NCBI RefSeq assembly: GCF_018398875.1
Contig: NZ_JAGWDK010000020.1
Span: 1 to 64,000, forward strand
Reading direction: 5' to 3'
From: Bradyrhizobium sp. sGM-13
GTDB taxonomy: Bacteria; Pseudomonadota; Alphaproteobacteria; Rhizobiales; Xanthobacteraceae
DNA length: 64,000 nucleotides
How positions within the stretch are numbered: position 1 is the first letter of the stretch; each line of letters begins with the position of its first letter. Below the pieces are notes generated by a model. That model was not told where the DNA came from, searched no databases, and saw only the letters and a program-made list of their open reading frames with translations. Position numbers and translations under genes: made by a program. This document shows, in pieces, positions 1-7,246 of the stretch.

Positions 1-57
1 AGGTTGTCACCCATGTCTTAGGTACAGTTTGTTACCTATGTGTCCGGGCCGGACAAA
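1..57. mobile_element. Probable end of an IS (IS481-like), truncated by window edge
   Basis: Two imperfect 15-base direct repeats (TTGTCACCCATGTCT-like near 4-18 and TTGTTACCTATGTGT near 29-43) are followed by the palindrome GTCCGGGCCGGAC at 42-54. Motifs of the form GT(C/T)ACC(C/T)ATGT next to a TGTCCGG end resemble, from memory, the flanks of IS481-type elements in Bradyrhizobium and relatives. No transposase is in view because the window begins here, so the family is an inference. The alternative is a degenerate promoter-like intergenic repeat. Confidence 0.3.
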
Positions 58-64
58 GTACGAT

Positions 65-113
65 TGGTAGCGGGGGAGCGACTCGAACCCCCGACCGAAC
101 ATTCGGGTCATGG
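65..113 (-). tRNA. Possible tRNA 3'-end fragment (T arm, acceptor, CCA)
   Basis: Read on the minus strand, the stretch ends in GGGGGTTCGAGTC, then CCCCCGCTACCA, which resembles a T loop plus acceptor 3' strand with an encoded CCA. The putative T stem is imperfect, and no convincing D arm or anticodon arm lies upstream, so this is not a complete tRNA. A fragment like this is what an integration event at a tRNA gene can leave behind. It could also be chance similarity. Confidence 0.25.
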
Positions 114-493
114 CTCTGCGGCAAGCGGCGACCCGTGGCGACGACCAGGCCGACCCCCTCGCTCACAATCTGATACGCGAACCGCCGCGGCTGCACGTTT
201 AAGTCCTCCGGGTCCGGAATAGACTCGCAGCGGCTTGCCAAGTGCTCCTCGCCCGAAAAGCGATTTCAGCTCCAAACTGCTGCCAATCTCTCAGATTGTC
301 CGATTTACCCGCCTCAATATCCTAATCTACGACGAGCATGCGATCGAACTGCACCAATCGATCTGCGCGCCGTATCTCATGGCGTGAAGGTGCAGAACAA
401 ACGAAAGCGCACGGCGATCTACGTTCGATGAGAGCAGCAGAACGCGGTTCAGAATGAAGCGACCGAAAAACGATTTAGGCAAGCAATATCAAC
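114..493. other. No supported gene between tRNA-like fragment and tRNA-Gln
   Basis: No ORF here has a convincing start, ribosome binding site or recognisable product. A minus-strand reading frame crosses 32-241 but overlaps the tRNA-like sequence and matches nothing I recognise. The base composition is more even than in the core genes downstream, which would fit an accessory boundary. Confidence 0.5.
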
Positions 494-568
494 TGGCTGG
501 GGCGGGAGGGATCGAACCTCCGAATGGCGGAATCAAAATCCGCTGCCTTACCGCTTGGCTACGCCCCA
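494..568 (-). tRNA. tRNA-Gln (anticodon UUG)
   Basis: The minus strand folds as a full cloverleaf. The acceptor TGGGGCG pairs with CGCCCCA before the encoded GCCA end, the D arm contains AGCGGTAAGGC, the anticodon stem GCGGA/TCCGC carries loop TTTTGAT with TTG, and the T arm is GGAGG-TTCGATC-CCTCC. It decodes CAA glutamine codons. The tRNA-like 3' piece about 400 bases to the left is separate. Confidence 0.95.
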
Positions 569-844
569 AAAGGCCGGGCCGGGACGCGGGGACCGACGCG
601 ATCCGTATCCGGCACCGCCGGTCTATAGAGGGAGCCCCGCCATTTCAACAGGCAGCGGGGGCGAATTTCACCCCAAAATCAGCTCCCTCGATCGGACCCT
701 TCAATATAGGGTCACTGCTTCCGGCCTCCCGGGCCGGTTTTGGCGCCCGGGGCGGGACCGATACCGCCTACCGGAGAGTTGAGAGAACCCCGGTTTCGTG
801 GGAAGACGGCGGCAGCTCACTGCCCAAAAAGCGAGATTATCGTC

Positions 845-2626
845 ATGACTTACCGCGCGCCGATCTCCGATATCCTGCTCGCGCTCAACCACGGCGCCGG
901 CCTGCAGGCGGCCGTGAAGGCCGGCCATTACGGCGATTTCGACGCCGAGATCGCCGCCGCCGTGCTGGAGGAAGCCGGCAAATTCGCCGGCGACGTGCTG
1001 GCGCCGCTGAACCGGGTGGGCGACGAGCACGGCATCAAGCTTGCCGACAACAAGGTGACGACCGCGCCGGGCTGGCCCGATGCCTATCAGCGCTGGGCCG
1101 CCGCCGGGTGGAACGCAGTATCGGGCCCGGAAGCGTTTGGCGGCCAGGGCCTGCCGCTCGCCATCAACGCCGCCTGCACCGAAATCTGGAGCGCGTCGAA
1201 CATCGCCTTCGGCCTCTGCCCGCTGCTCACGCTCTCGGCGATCGAGGCGCTCGACGCCCATGGCAGCGACGAACTGAAAAAGGTCTATCTGCAAAAACTC
1301 GTCTCCGGCGAATGGACCGGCACCATGCAGCTCACCGAGCCGCAGGCCGGCTCCGACGTCGGCGCACTGCGCACCCGTGCCGAACGCGCCGGCGACGGCA
1401 CCTACCGCATCAAGGGCAGCAAAATCTTCATCACCTATGGCGACCACGACATGACCGACAACATCGTTCATTTCGTGCTGGCGCGCCTGCCCGATGCGCC
1501 CGCGGGCACCAAGGGGATCTCGTTGTTTTTGATTCCGAAGTTCCTCGTCAATGCCGACGGCTCGCTCGGGGCGCGCAACGACATCTATCCGTCCGGCGTC
1601 GAGCACAAGCTCGGCATGCACGCCTCCCCCACCTGCACCATGACGATGGGCGATCATGGCGGCGCGATAGGTTACCTGATCGGTGAGGAAAACAAGGGCA
1701 TGCAATGCATGTTCACGATGATGAACCAAGCCCGCCTCGGCGTCGGCCTCGAAGGCGTAGGCATTGCCGACCGCGCCTATCAGCAGGCGCTGGCCTTTGC
1801 GCAAGAACGCAAACAGGGCCGCGCGATCGGCAAGAAGGGCGACGGGCTCGATCCGATCATCGTGCATCCCGACGTCAAGCGCATGCTGTTGCAGATGCGC
1901 AGCATGACGGCCGCGGCGCGTTCGATCTGTTACGCGACGGCGGTGGCGCTCGATATCTCCGCCCGCGCCAAGGACCCGAAGGTGCGCGCCGATGCGGCCG
2001 CGCGCGGCGCGCTGCTGACGCCGATCGCAAAGGCATTCTCCACCGATATCGGCAACGAGGTGACGTATCTCGGCGTGCAGATTCATGGCGGCATGGGCTT
2101 CATCGAGGAAACCGGCGCCGCGCAGCATTATCGCGACGCGCGCATCACCTCGATCTACGAGGGTACCAACGGCATCCAGTCGATCGACCTCGTGACGCGA
2201 AAACTCGCTGCGAATGGCGGCGCATCGGTGTGGGCGCTGCTCGACGAACTCGGCGGCATCGTCAAGCAGGTCGAAATCTCGAACGATCCCGCCTTCGGCA
2301 CGACCGGCGCGAAACTGCGCGAGGCGCTCGGCTCGCTCGAGCGCGCCAGCAAGTGGCTGCTGGAGCGCGTGGCGTCTGCGCCGAACGACGCGCTCGCCGG
2401 CGCCACGCCTTATCTGCGCCTGTTCGGCTCGACGCTCGGCGGCTGCATGCTGGCCGGCGAAGCGCTGGCCGCGAAGAGCCATGGCGATGCCGGCAATCCG
2501 CAGCGCTACGTGACGGTCGCGCGGTTCTTTGCGGAGAATATTACCGTGCAGGCGGGCTCGCTGGAGAAGACAGTGACCGACAGTGCCGATGCGGTGAACG
2601 GCGCGGATGCGGCGCTGCTGGGGTAA
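845..2626 (+). CDS. Acyl-CoA dehydrogenase, DmdC-like large subfamily (593 aa)
   Basis: This flavoprotein introduces the alpha-beta double bond into acyl-CoA thioesters and passes electrons to ETF. The N-terminal helical domain is followed by the TEPQAGSDVG motif near residue 165 (FAD and substrate contact). IYEGTNGIQ near residue 437 carries the likely catalytic glutamate, and an extra C-terminal helical domain gives the roughly 590-residue length typical of the 3-methylmercaptopropionyl-CoA dehydrogenase (DmdC) branch. I chose ATG 845 because the family N-terminus (MTYRAPISDI) starts there, although the frame is open further upstream. No dmd partner is adjacent; a DmdB-like ligase lies 34 kb away. 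The physiological acyl substrate is unknown. Confidence 0.9.
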   Translation: MTYRAPISDILLALNHGAGLQAAVKAGHYGDFDAEIAAAVLEEAGKFAGDVLAPLNRVGDEHGIKLADNKVTTAPGWPDAYQRWAAAGWNAVSGPEAFGGQGLPLAINAACTEIWSASNIAFGLCPLLTLSAIEALDAHGSDELKKVYLQKLVSGEWTGTMQLTEPQAGSDVGALRTRAERAGDGTYRIKGSKIFITYGDHDMTDNIVHFVLARLPDAPAGTKGISLFLIPKFLVNADGSLGARNDIYPSGVEHKLGMHASPTCTMTMGDHGGAIGYLIGEENKGMQCMFTMMNQARLGVGLEGVGIADRAYQQALAFAQERKQGRAIGKKGDGLDPIIVHPDVKRMLLQMRSMTAAARSICYATAVALDISARAKDPKVRADAAARGALLTPIAKAFSTDIGNEVTYLGVQIHGGMGFIEETGAAQHYRDARITSIYEGTNGIQSIDLVTRKLAANGGASVWALLDELGGIVKQVEISNDPAFGTTGAKLREALGSLERASKWLLERVASAPNDALAGATPYLRLFGSTLGGCMLAGEALAAKSHGDAGNPQRYVTVARFFAENITVQAGSLEKTVTDSADAVNGADAALLG

Positions 2627-2828
2627 GCCTTTGTCGGAGTACCGCACCAGAATCCCAAAAATGCACAACAAGTTCCATTGTGTCGCTCGTGGTTTTGAGG
2701 CAACACCCTTAAAAAAACAGATAATGCCGTAGTCTCCGGCCGTTGCGGATTCATTTCGCAATCCGAAGAATGAACCCTGTCGCGTGCTTGTGTAATCAGG
2801 CTCATGCGGAGCCTTGGGAGGCCGGATC

Positions 2829-4145
2829 ATGGACCCCTGGCAATTGGCGACGACGGCGCAGCGCCGCATCAACGTTCTCGCGGCCCTGGCTCTCGTGAGT
2901 TGGACTCTCGTTTGTCTCGCTGGCTTCAATTCGGCTTCCACCGAACGCGTCAGCGCGTCTGTCGTCAGCGCTTCCATCAAGGATGCCGGTGCTTTCATCG
3001 AGAGTGCCGACGCGCCTTCAATTGTGGAACGTCAAGAGCCATCTCTCACCGCAACCGCCGAGCCTACGCGCACGCCGCCTGCAATCGCGCTGGCAAGCGC
3101 CGCCATCGATGCCATCGATGTGCCAATCCCTGCCGCATCCGTGATCGAGAAAGCGCCTGGCACGACGAAGGCGCCTGACACGACGAAAGCTCCTGATACG
3201 ACGAAAGCTCCTGACACGACCGCAGGCTCGGATGAGCCGAAACCGGTTGTCGTGGCCGCACTGACCGATCCGGCGGAGGTACTGCCGCCGGAAGTTTCTT
3301 CCGCCGAGGTTGCGACGACGATCACACCCGATTCCGCACCCGACAATGCCGTGCAGGCTGTGCGCACCATCGAGATCAACGAGGAATGTCTGGTCGCAGA
3401 GCCCTGCATCGATCGCTATTTGTGGGCTCTCTACGAGCGCGCGCCCAAGATCGACGCCATCAAGGTGCATGAGTGGAGGAAAGTGACGGTCAAGAGGAAG
3501 GGCAAGACGGTGACTGTCACCAAAACCTTTACCAGGCGTGTCGACGACGATTTTACGTGGAAGGACCCGAAGGCCGCGGAAAGAGCCGGCATGACGATGA
3601 TGGACTACGTGATCGGCGGCATGGACAAGAGCTTCAAGCTAAAGCTCTTTCATATGCTCCACGCGGCGGAGCAGGCCGGGCACTCGCCTGGCATCACCAG
3701 CGCGTTTCGCGATGACTACCGTCAATCAATCGCCAGCGGCCTGAAGGCGGCAAGCGATCGGTCCTACCATGGCGGGAGTTTGCGTGGCGGCTACGGCCGC
3801 GGACTCGCGGCTGACGTGGTGAGCGTCAAGGGCGCAAGCCGGGCGCAGCGATGGGTCTCCACGGACAAGTTCTGGAAATGGATCGATGAGCACGGCAAGG
3901 AATTTGGAATCGGACGGCCCTACCTCGACAGGGATCCGCCGCACGTCGGGCCGATCGACGGCAAGGAATATGCCTCCCGCCGCGGCGGAACGAACACGCA
4001 AGACGCGCAAGCGAGTGCAAAAAAGCGCGTCCGTGTGGCCGCACGGCACGATCACAAGCGGCACGATCACAAGGCAGCAAAACAGGCGAAAACCGTAGCA
4101 AAACAGGCGAAAACCGCGAAATTGTCGAGAGGCAGGACCATGTAA
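2829..4145 (+). CDS. Secreted M15-type (VanY-like) peptidase domain protein (438 aa)
   Basis: An N-terminal hydrophobic segment (about residues 17-35) is followed by a long Pro/Thr/Ala-rich low-complexity linker containing four KAPDTT hexapeptide units. The globular C-terminal half resembles peptidase family M15. It has SAFRDDYRQ, then SYH followed after a glycine-rich insert by GLAADVVS, and later DPPHVGP, which supply the expected His, Asp and His zinc ligands. The spacing between the first His and Asp is longer than the usual SxHxxGxAxD. The last 40 residues are strongly basic with HDHK and KQAKT repeats. A role in trimming peptidoglycan peptides in the periplasm is inferred. ATG 2829 follows GGAGGCCGG. 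Confidence 0.7.
   Translation: MDPWQLATTAQRRINVLAALALVSWTLVCLAGFNSASTERVSASVVSASIKDAGAFIESADAPSIVERQEPSLTATAEPTRTPPAIALASAAIDAIDVPIPAASVIEKAPGTTKAPDTTKAPDTTKAPDTTAGSDEPKPVVVAALTDPAEVLPPEVSSAEVATTITPDSAPDNAVQAVRTIEINEECLVAEPCIDRYLWALYERAPKIDAIKVHEWRKVTVKRKGKTVTVTKTFTRRVDDDFTWKDPKAAERAGMTMMDYVIGGMDKSFKLKLFHMLHAAEQAGHSPGITSAFRDDYRQSIASGLKAASDRSYHGGSLRGGYGRGLAADVVSVKGASRAQRWVSTDKFWKWIDEHGKEFGIGRPYLDRDPPHVGPIDGKEYASRRGGTNTQDAQASAKKRVRVAARHDHKRHDHKAAKQAKTVAKQAKTAKLSRGRTM
3150..3221 (+). repeat. Four tandem 18-base coding units (KAPDTT)
   Basis: Four consecutive 18-base units at 3150, 3168, 3186 and 3204 encode KAPGTT followed by three KAPDTT copies, with mostly synonymous differences (GAC/GAT, GCG/GCT). 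They lie in the linker of the M15-like protein, where unit number could vary by slippage or recombination without disturbing the catalytic domain. Confidence 0.9.
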
Positions 4146-4202
4146 CCGGTCCAACGAACGCCCTTACCGCCGATGACGGGTTCGGCGACCTCTCTAACTT
4201 AG

Positions 4203-5339
4203 CTAGCGTCGCGAACTAGCCGCAGCGACCGTCAAGGCGATCGCTGCGGGATCGCAGCAGAGCACCATCAACAATATCAGCCAGCGCACCGCGGCTTCGG
4301 GTGCGGCACCGACCATCATCGCGAGATACTGGATCGGTCCGGCGGATGCCTCGATGCGCGAACGTTCGCCGGCCAGCGCCGCGCGTTCCGCCTGCAGTCC
4401 AACCAGCGTTGCGGTGGCCGTCTGGCGTTGCGTATCCAGCCCGTCCCGCGTCGCGCGCTCCTGTGTTGCGATGTTGATGGCCCGCGTCACCCGGCCGCGC
4501 CGTGTCGATTCATCCACGGCACGGTCGATTTGCGCGATGCGGTTGGTCAAATCGGCCACGACAGCCGATTGCGCCGAGACGCGGGCATCGAGCGATTCGA
4601 TGCGCTCGGTGACGCCGGAGCGCGCCGTGGCCGCGACGCTGACATGCGCCTCGACCAGTTTGCCGAACACGCCGGCGGCGTTGATCAGCGCAAGGCCGGC
4701 AACGAGTGCGACCATGACGAAACGCATTTTCCAGTTGGTCCGGCGCCAATGCGCCGCCAGCCATCCGGCGATCACGAGCTTGCCGGCCTCCATCGTGGCG
4801 GCAAGCACCATCACGGCAACCGGATCACCGGGAAATATTTCGGCCATGCCCGCGACTGAAAAATAGGCCGCAACCGTTGCCAGCGCGAGAGCCGCGGCAA
4901 TGGCAAAGGTCCGGCTGGTGCGCTCGCTCCTTGGTGGGGCGGGAACGGGAGAAACGATCTCAGGCACAGCAGGCGCGGCCGAAACCGGCGGTGGCTCAAG
5001 CGGCGCGCTGGGCACTTCCGACTCGCTACTGATCTCAGTAGCCTTGACTTCCGTTGCCTTGTCTTCCGTTACTTTGACTTCCGTTGCCTTGGTCTTAGTC
5101 GCCCTGCCCGCCTTGGCACGCCCCGCCGCTGAAGCGGAGCGGCCACGTTTCTTTGCTGCTGGGGGCGTCTTGCCGGACGGTTCAGTGCTGAACTCTTCCG
5201 CCGGTGTTGCCACCAATCTGGGGGCGCGAGTTGAGGCATTGGCCCAGGCATCAAGCTGATGCCTGATGCGCGCAGCATCATTGTCGCCGTCCGTCAGTTC
5301 GGTCGCGGAGATCGCTCGCGTGGTTGCACGGCCTGTCAT
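4203..5339 (-). CDS. Uncharacterised membrane protein with coiled-coil and basic N-terminal tail (378 aa)
   Basis: I do not recognise a named family. Residues 1-145 are hydrophilic and contain a K/T/E repeat tract (KATEVK-type units) followed by a Pro-rich stretch. Three hydrophobic helices then follow at roughly 152-235. A predicted coiled coil (ESLDARVSAQSAVV through the following ADLTNRI region) comes next, and a C-terminal helix ends in LMVLCCDPAAIALTVAAAS. This helix-coil-helix layout ending in a DPxAI motif recalls membrane proteins of integrated elements, but that is a recollection only. Its ATG overlaps the stop of the 30-codon ORF at 5336-5428 as ATGA, suggesting translational coupling. 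Confidence 0.6.
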   Translation of the reverse strand: MTGRATTRAISATELTDGDNDAARIRHQLDAWANASTRAPRLVATPAEEFSTEPSGKTPPAAKKRGRSASAAGRAKAGRATKTKATEVKVTEDKATEVKATEISSESEVPSAPLEPPPVSAAPAVPEIVSPVPAPPRSERTSRTFAIAAALALATVAAYFSVAGMAEIFPGDPVAVMVLAATMEAGKLVIAGWLAAHWRRTNWKMRFVMVALVAGLALINAAGVFGKLVEAHVSVAATARSGVTERIESLDARVSAQSAVVADLTNRIAQIDRAVDESTRRGRVTRAINIATQERATRDGLDTQRQTATATLVGLQAERAALAGERSRIEASAGPIQYLAMMVGAAPEAAVRWLILLMVLCCDPAAIALTVAAASSRR

Positions 5340-5428
5340 GGAGTCCTCGGAACCACGGCGACAACTGTCCCTGACTCGTGATCGTTGGCAACGTTTTCGA
5401 CTTGCTCGCCAATCGCAAACTTCGACAT
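5336..5428 (-). CDS. 30-codon ORF coupled to the membrane protein gene
   Basis: The minus strand reads AAAGGAG, then five bases later ATG, encoding a 30-residue peptide beginning MSKFAIGEQVEN and ending VVAVVPRTP. It stops at a TGA that overlaps the ATG of the downstream membrane protein (ATGA, four bases). The strong Shine-Dalgarno sequence and overlap argue for real translation. The peptide looks like the first strands of a small SH3/KOW-like domain that ends early, so it may be a truncated gene, a leader peptide or a genuine microprotein. Confidence 0.5.
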   Translation of the reverse strand: MSKFAIGEQVENVANDHESGTVVAVVPRTP

Positions 5429-5960
5429 CGAAAACTCCTTTGGATTCGTCGATGCGATTATATCTCCACGAGCGGGCCGTAGCTGCTCAACGATTCGCCC
5501 TCCGGAATTTAGGACGCCGGTTGTTGCACGAATGTCTCATCCTGCTCGTCGCGCGAAACCGCTTCACACGTTGCGCGCGAGGCGAACATGGCGCGATGTC
5601 AGGATTGAGTCCGAAATATTGTCGAGAACAAAATCAGTCGGACAATCCAAGTCTTCCATGCGGCTGAGCGTCATTACGTTCTGAACAACGCCATGCATAA
5701 CTGTTGCTGCGTAATGACAGTCGGGCTAATCCGCCGCCGAGGCCGTAATTCTACGCTTTGCGAATCGCCCACGCCCGGATTCTACTTTCACCGCAATTGT
5801 TTCCCTTGAGCGTTCGACTAGATCGTCCCGCGCCGAAAACGGCGCGGCTTTGCAGTGCGTAGTTTTACGGGCCGATTCCCTTAAAGGCCGGACGCGCACC
5901 CTGCTGGCACGAACCCTGCATGGCGTGAGCGAACCGGGTATTCAGCAACGAAGGTCACCC
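5429..5960. other. Intergenic stretch without a supported gene
   Basis: About 530 bases of mixed composition lie between the leader ORF (minus) and the small hypothetical gene (plus). Overlapping ORFs here are uninterrupted only by chance; none has a ribosome binding site or recognisable product. It must contain the promoters for both divergent transcripts, but I could not identify a -35/-10 pair with confidence. Confidence 0.5.
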
Positions 5961-6176
5961 ATGCTCGTCACTCTCGTCGCCGTTCTCTGCAACAGCCAGC
6001 TCTGTCTCGAAAAGGTCGTTACCACCAGTGACCAGTCCGGCATCACCATGAGCGCCTGCGCGGTCAACGCGCAGATTGGAATCGCCGATTGGCTCGCCAA
6101 GGGGCCGTATCGCGAATGGCGATTGCAGCGCTACAAGTGCGTGCTCGGCAAATACGTTCCGAAGAACGAAGCCTGA
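5961..6176 (+). CDS. Small hypothetical protein (71 aa)
   Basis: The gene encodes a short protein beginning MLVTLVAVLCNSQLCLEK and ending YVPKNEA, with three cysteines and an amphipathic IADWLAKGPYREWRLQRY segment. I recognise its pattern as that of short conserved proteins in Bradyrhizobium genomes but know no function. ATG 5961 is chosen over the longer frame (from 5850) because the upstream residues look like noncoding translation. The N-terminus is hydrophobic enough to be a short signal or anchor, but this is uncertain. Confidence 0.5.
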   Translation: MLVTLVAVLCNSQLCLEKVVTTSDQSGITMSACAVNAQIGIADWLAKGPYREWRLQRYKCVLGKYVPKNEA

Positions 6177-6189
6177 GGCGCCGCAGACT

Positions 6190-6735
6190 ACCTCACGTTA
6201 GCGCGGTTCTTTGCCTGATATAACGAACTTGTTTGCGTCAGCGTTCGTAAACATGACCTCGCCTTCTCGCGGCGCGGCTAGCGCCCGAGGTTTGCATGAA
6301 CCTTTTCCCTCAAAAGAGGGAGCAGGGAATGCCGGGTGCTTGCTGCACCCGCGGTCTCGTGTGCAAGAGATAGTGAGATGCGCACACGAGCATACAGGTA
6401 CAGCCGGAGCACTCCGGCATTCCCTGCACAATGGTTTGACGGCTTATGCCGAGCTCTCCCTGGAGACGAATTCCTCTTGCCTCCATCACTGCCGGCTTGA
6501 TGGCCAAATCGATCCGGTTGGATCAACTTCGCCACCGGCAGCTTGGCACCAGCCACGGGTGTCAGGACCACACGGTTTTGCCGTACGCTTCAGCGCCGTA
6601 CGTCTTGCGCGCCGTGTTCGCTCACGGACAACCGCCCTGCGAACAACGCCTCGCGCCTGACGCTGCCGCGTCCACCGCATCCCATCCCGCGTCCGTGACG
6701 ATCGCGATCCGCCCCTCGTGAGGGATGAGACGGCG
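6190..6735 (-). repeat. Bradyrhizobium-type interspersed repeat with conserved pseudo-ORFs
   Basis: On the minus strand, translated fragments such as HEGRIAIVTDAGWDAVDAA (near 6720-6660) and VVLTPVAGAKLPVAK (near 6573-6520) lie in different frames with stops between them. I recall the same fragments as spurious hypothetical proteins in many Bradyrhizobium and Rhodopseudomonas genomes, which implies a repeated nucleotide element rather than a gene. The distal part carries a cluster of strong inverted repeats (6288-6427). Copy number and boundaries need a genome search. Candidate explanations are a nonautonomous mobile element or a structured RNA. Confidence 0.5.
6288..6427. repeat. Multi-stem inverted-repeat cluster (potential structured RNA)
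   Basis: Several perfect stems nest or follow one another. They are AGGTT/AACCT (6288-6292 with 6299-6303), TCCCTC/GAGGGA with an AAAA loop (6306-6311 with 6316-6321), and an outer 14-base helix GCAGGGAATGCCGG with CCGGCATTCCCTGC (6322-6335 with 6414-6427). Inside that helix lie GTGC/GCAC (6336-6339 with 6345-6348) and CTCGTGTGC/GCACACGAG (6356-6364 with 6382-6390). GCCGGAG/CTCCGGC (6403-6409 with 6412-6418) competes with the outer helix. The arrangement can fold as a multibranch structure on either strand. Confidence 0.75.
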
Positions 6736-7050
6736 GGATTTCTAGTGCTGATTTGGGCTGATCGAAAAGGAAATTGTTTTTTCGGAGAGGACTGGACGGG
6801 GCAAATCACGTTGAAATAGCTGAGGAAATTAGTGTTTGCGCGCAGGGCCCAGGGATGCAGGCGATTGATTTGGCGCTGTCAAGGTAGTCGCAAAACTGCT
6901 TCCGCCTCTCCTTGGTATGAGCATCGCCGTCGCTTGGCCGGACTCGGGGTACGAACGTTATGGAACATCCTCGCGACTTTCGCTGACACAGTTTGCCTCT
7001 GCAATCGTCGGGCAGTTTCGCCGTGATGGCCGTGGCGGAGATTGGCGCGT

Positions 7051-7082
7051 CGTGAAGTCATCGAGGCCGTGAAGTCATCGAG
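7051..7082. repeat. 17-base-period tandem duplication
   Basis: The sequence CGTGAAGTCATCGAG occurs at 7051-7065 and again at 7068-7082. It lies in noncoding DNA just outside the GHKL ATPase gene and could mark a past insertion or slippage event. Confidence 0.85.
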
Positions 7083-7246
7083 AAAGAATAACCGGAGATC
7101 GCCGCAGTGTCACAAGGCCCGGTTAGGCAAGGAAGATGGCTCAGTCGCGAGCTGTGCGCCGCCGGCAGGCGGGCGTGAGGTAGGAAAAGGAGTCTATGGC
7201 CCAAGACATCTTTGGCACCAGGGGCTCTGGGTTTAGACCTAGATAA

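Larger units (their letters stand above)
6177..7246. other. Gene-free kilobase dominated by an interspersed repeat
   Basis: No protein gene is supported. The left half (about 6190-6735) is a structured repeat described separately. The right half (6736-7246) holds a 17-base tandem duplication and, just before 7247, a 16-codon ORF with an AAAGGAG ribosome binding site. Overlapping ORFs here on both strands are frame artefacts. Confidence 0.6.

Noticed and set aside
65..113. Complete tRNA or tmRNA at the left edge
   Set aside because: The T arm and CCA resemble a tRNA end, but no anticodon arm or acceptor partner could be found; kept only as a fragment of low confidence.
701..2998. 765-codon minus-strand ORF opposite the acyl-CoA dehydrogenase
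   Set aside because: It is the antisense shadow of a GC-rich gene: rich in Arg, Ala, Gly and His, with no recognisable domain or ribosome binding site.
6211..6809. Several overlapping protein-like ORFs of 97-149 codons
   Set aside because: They lie on both strands of the interspersed repeat and share no start, ribosome binding site or single conserved frame.
7196..7246. 16-codon ORF with AAAGGAG ribosome binding site beside the GHKL gene
   Set aside because: Good ribosome binding site, but the peptide matches nothing and the sequence abuts the stop of the neighbouring gene. Probably the remnant of a longer lost gene.
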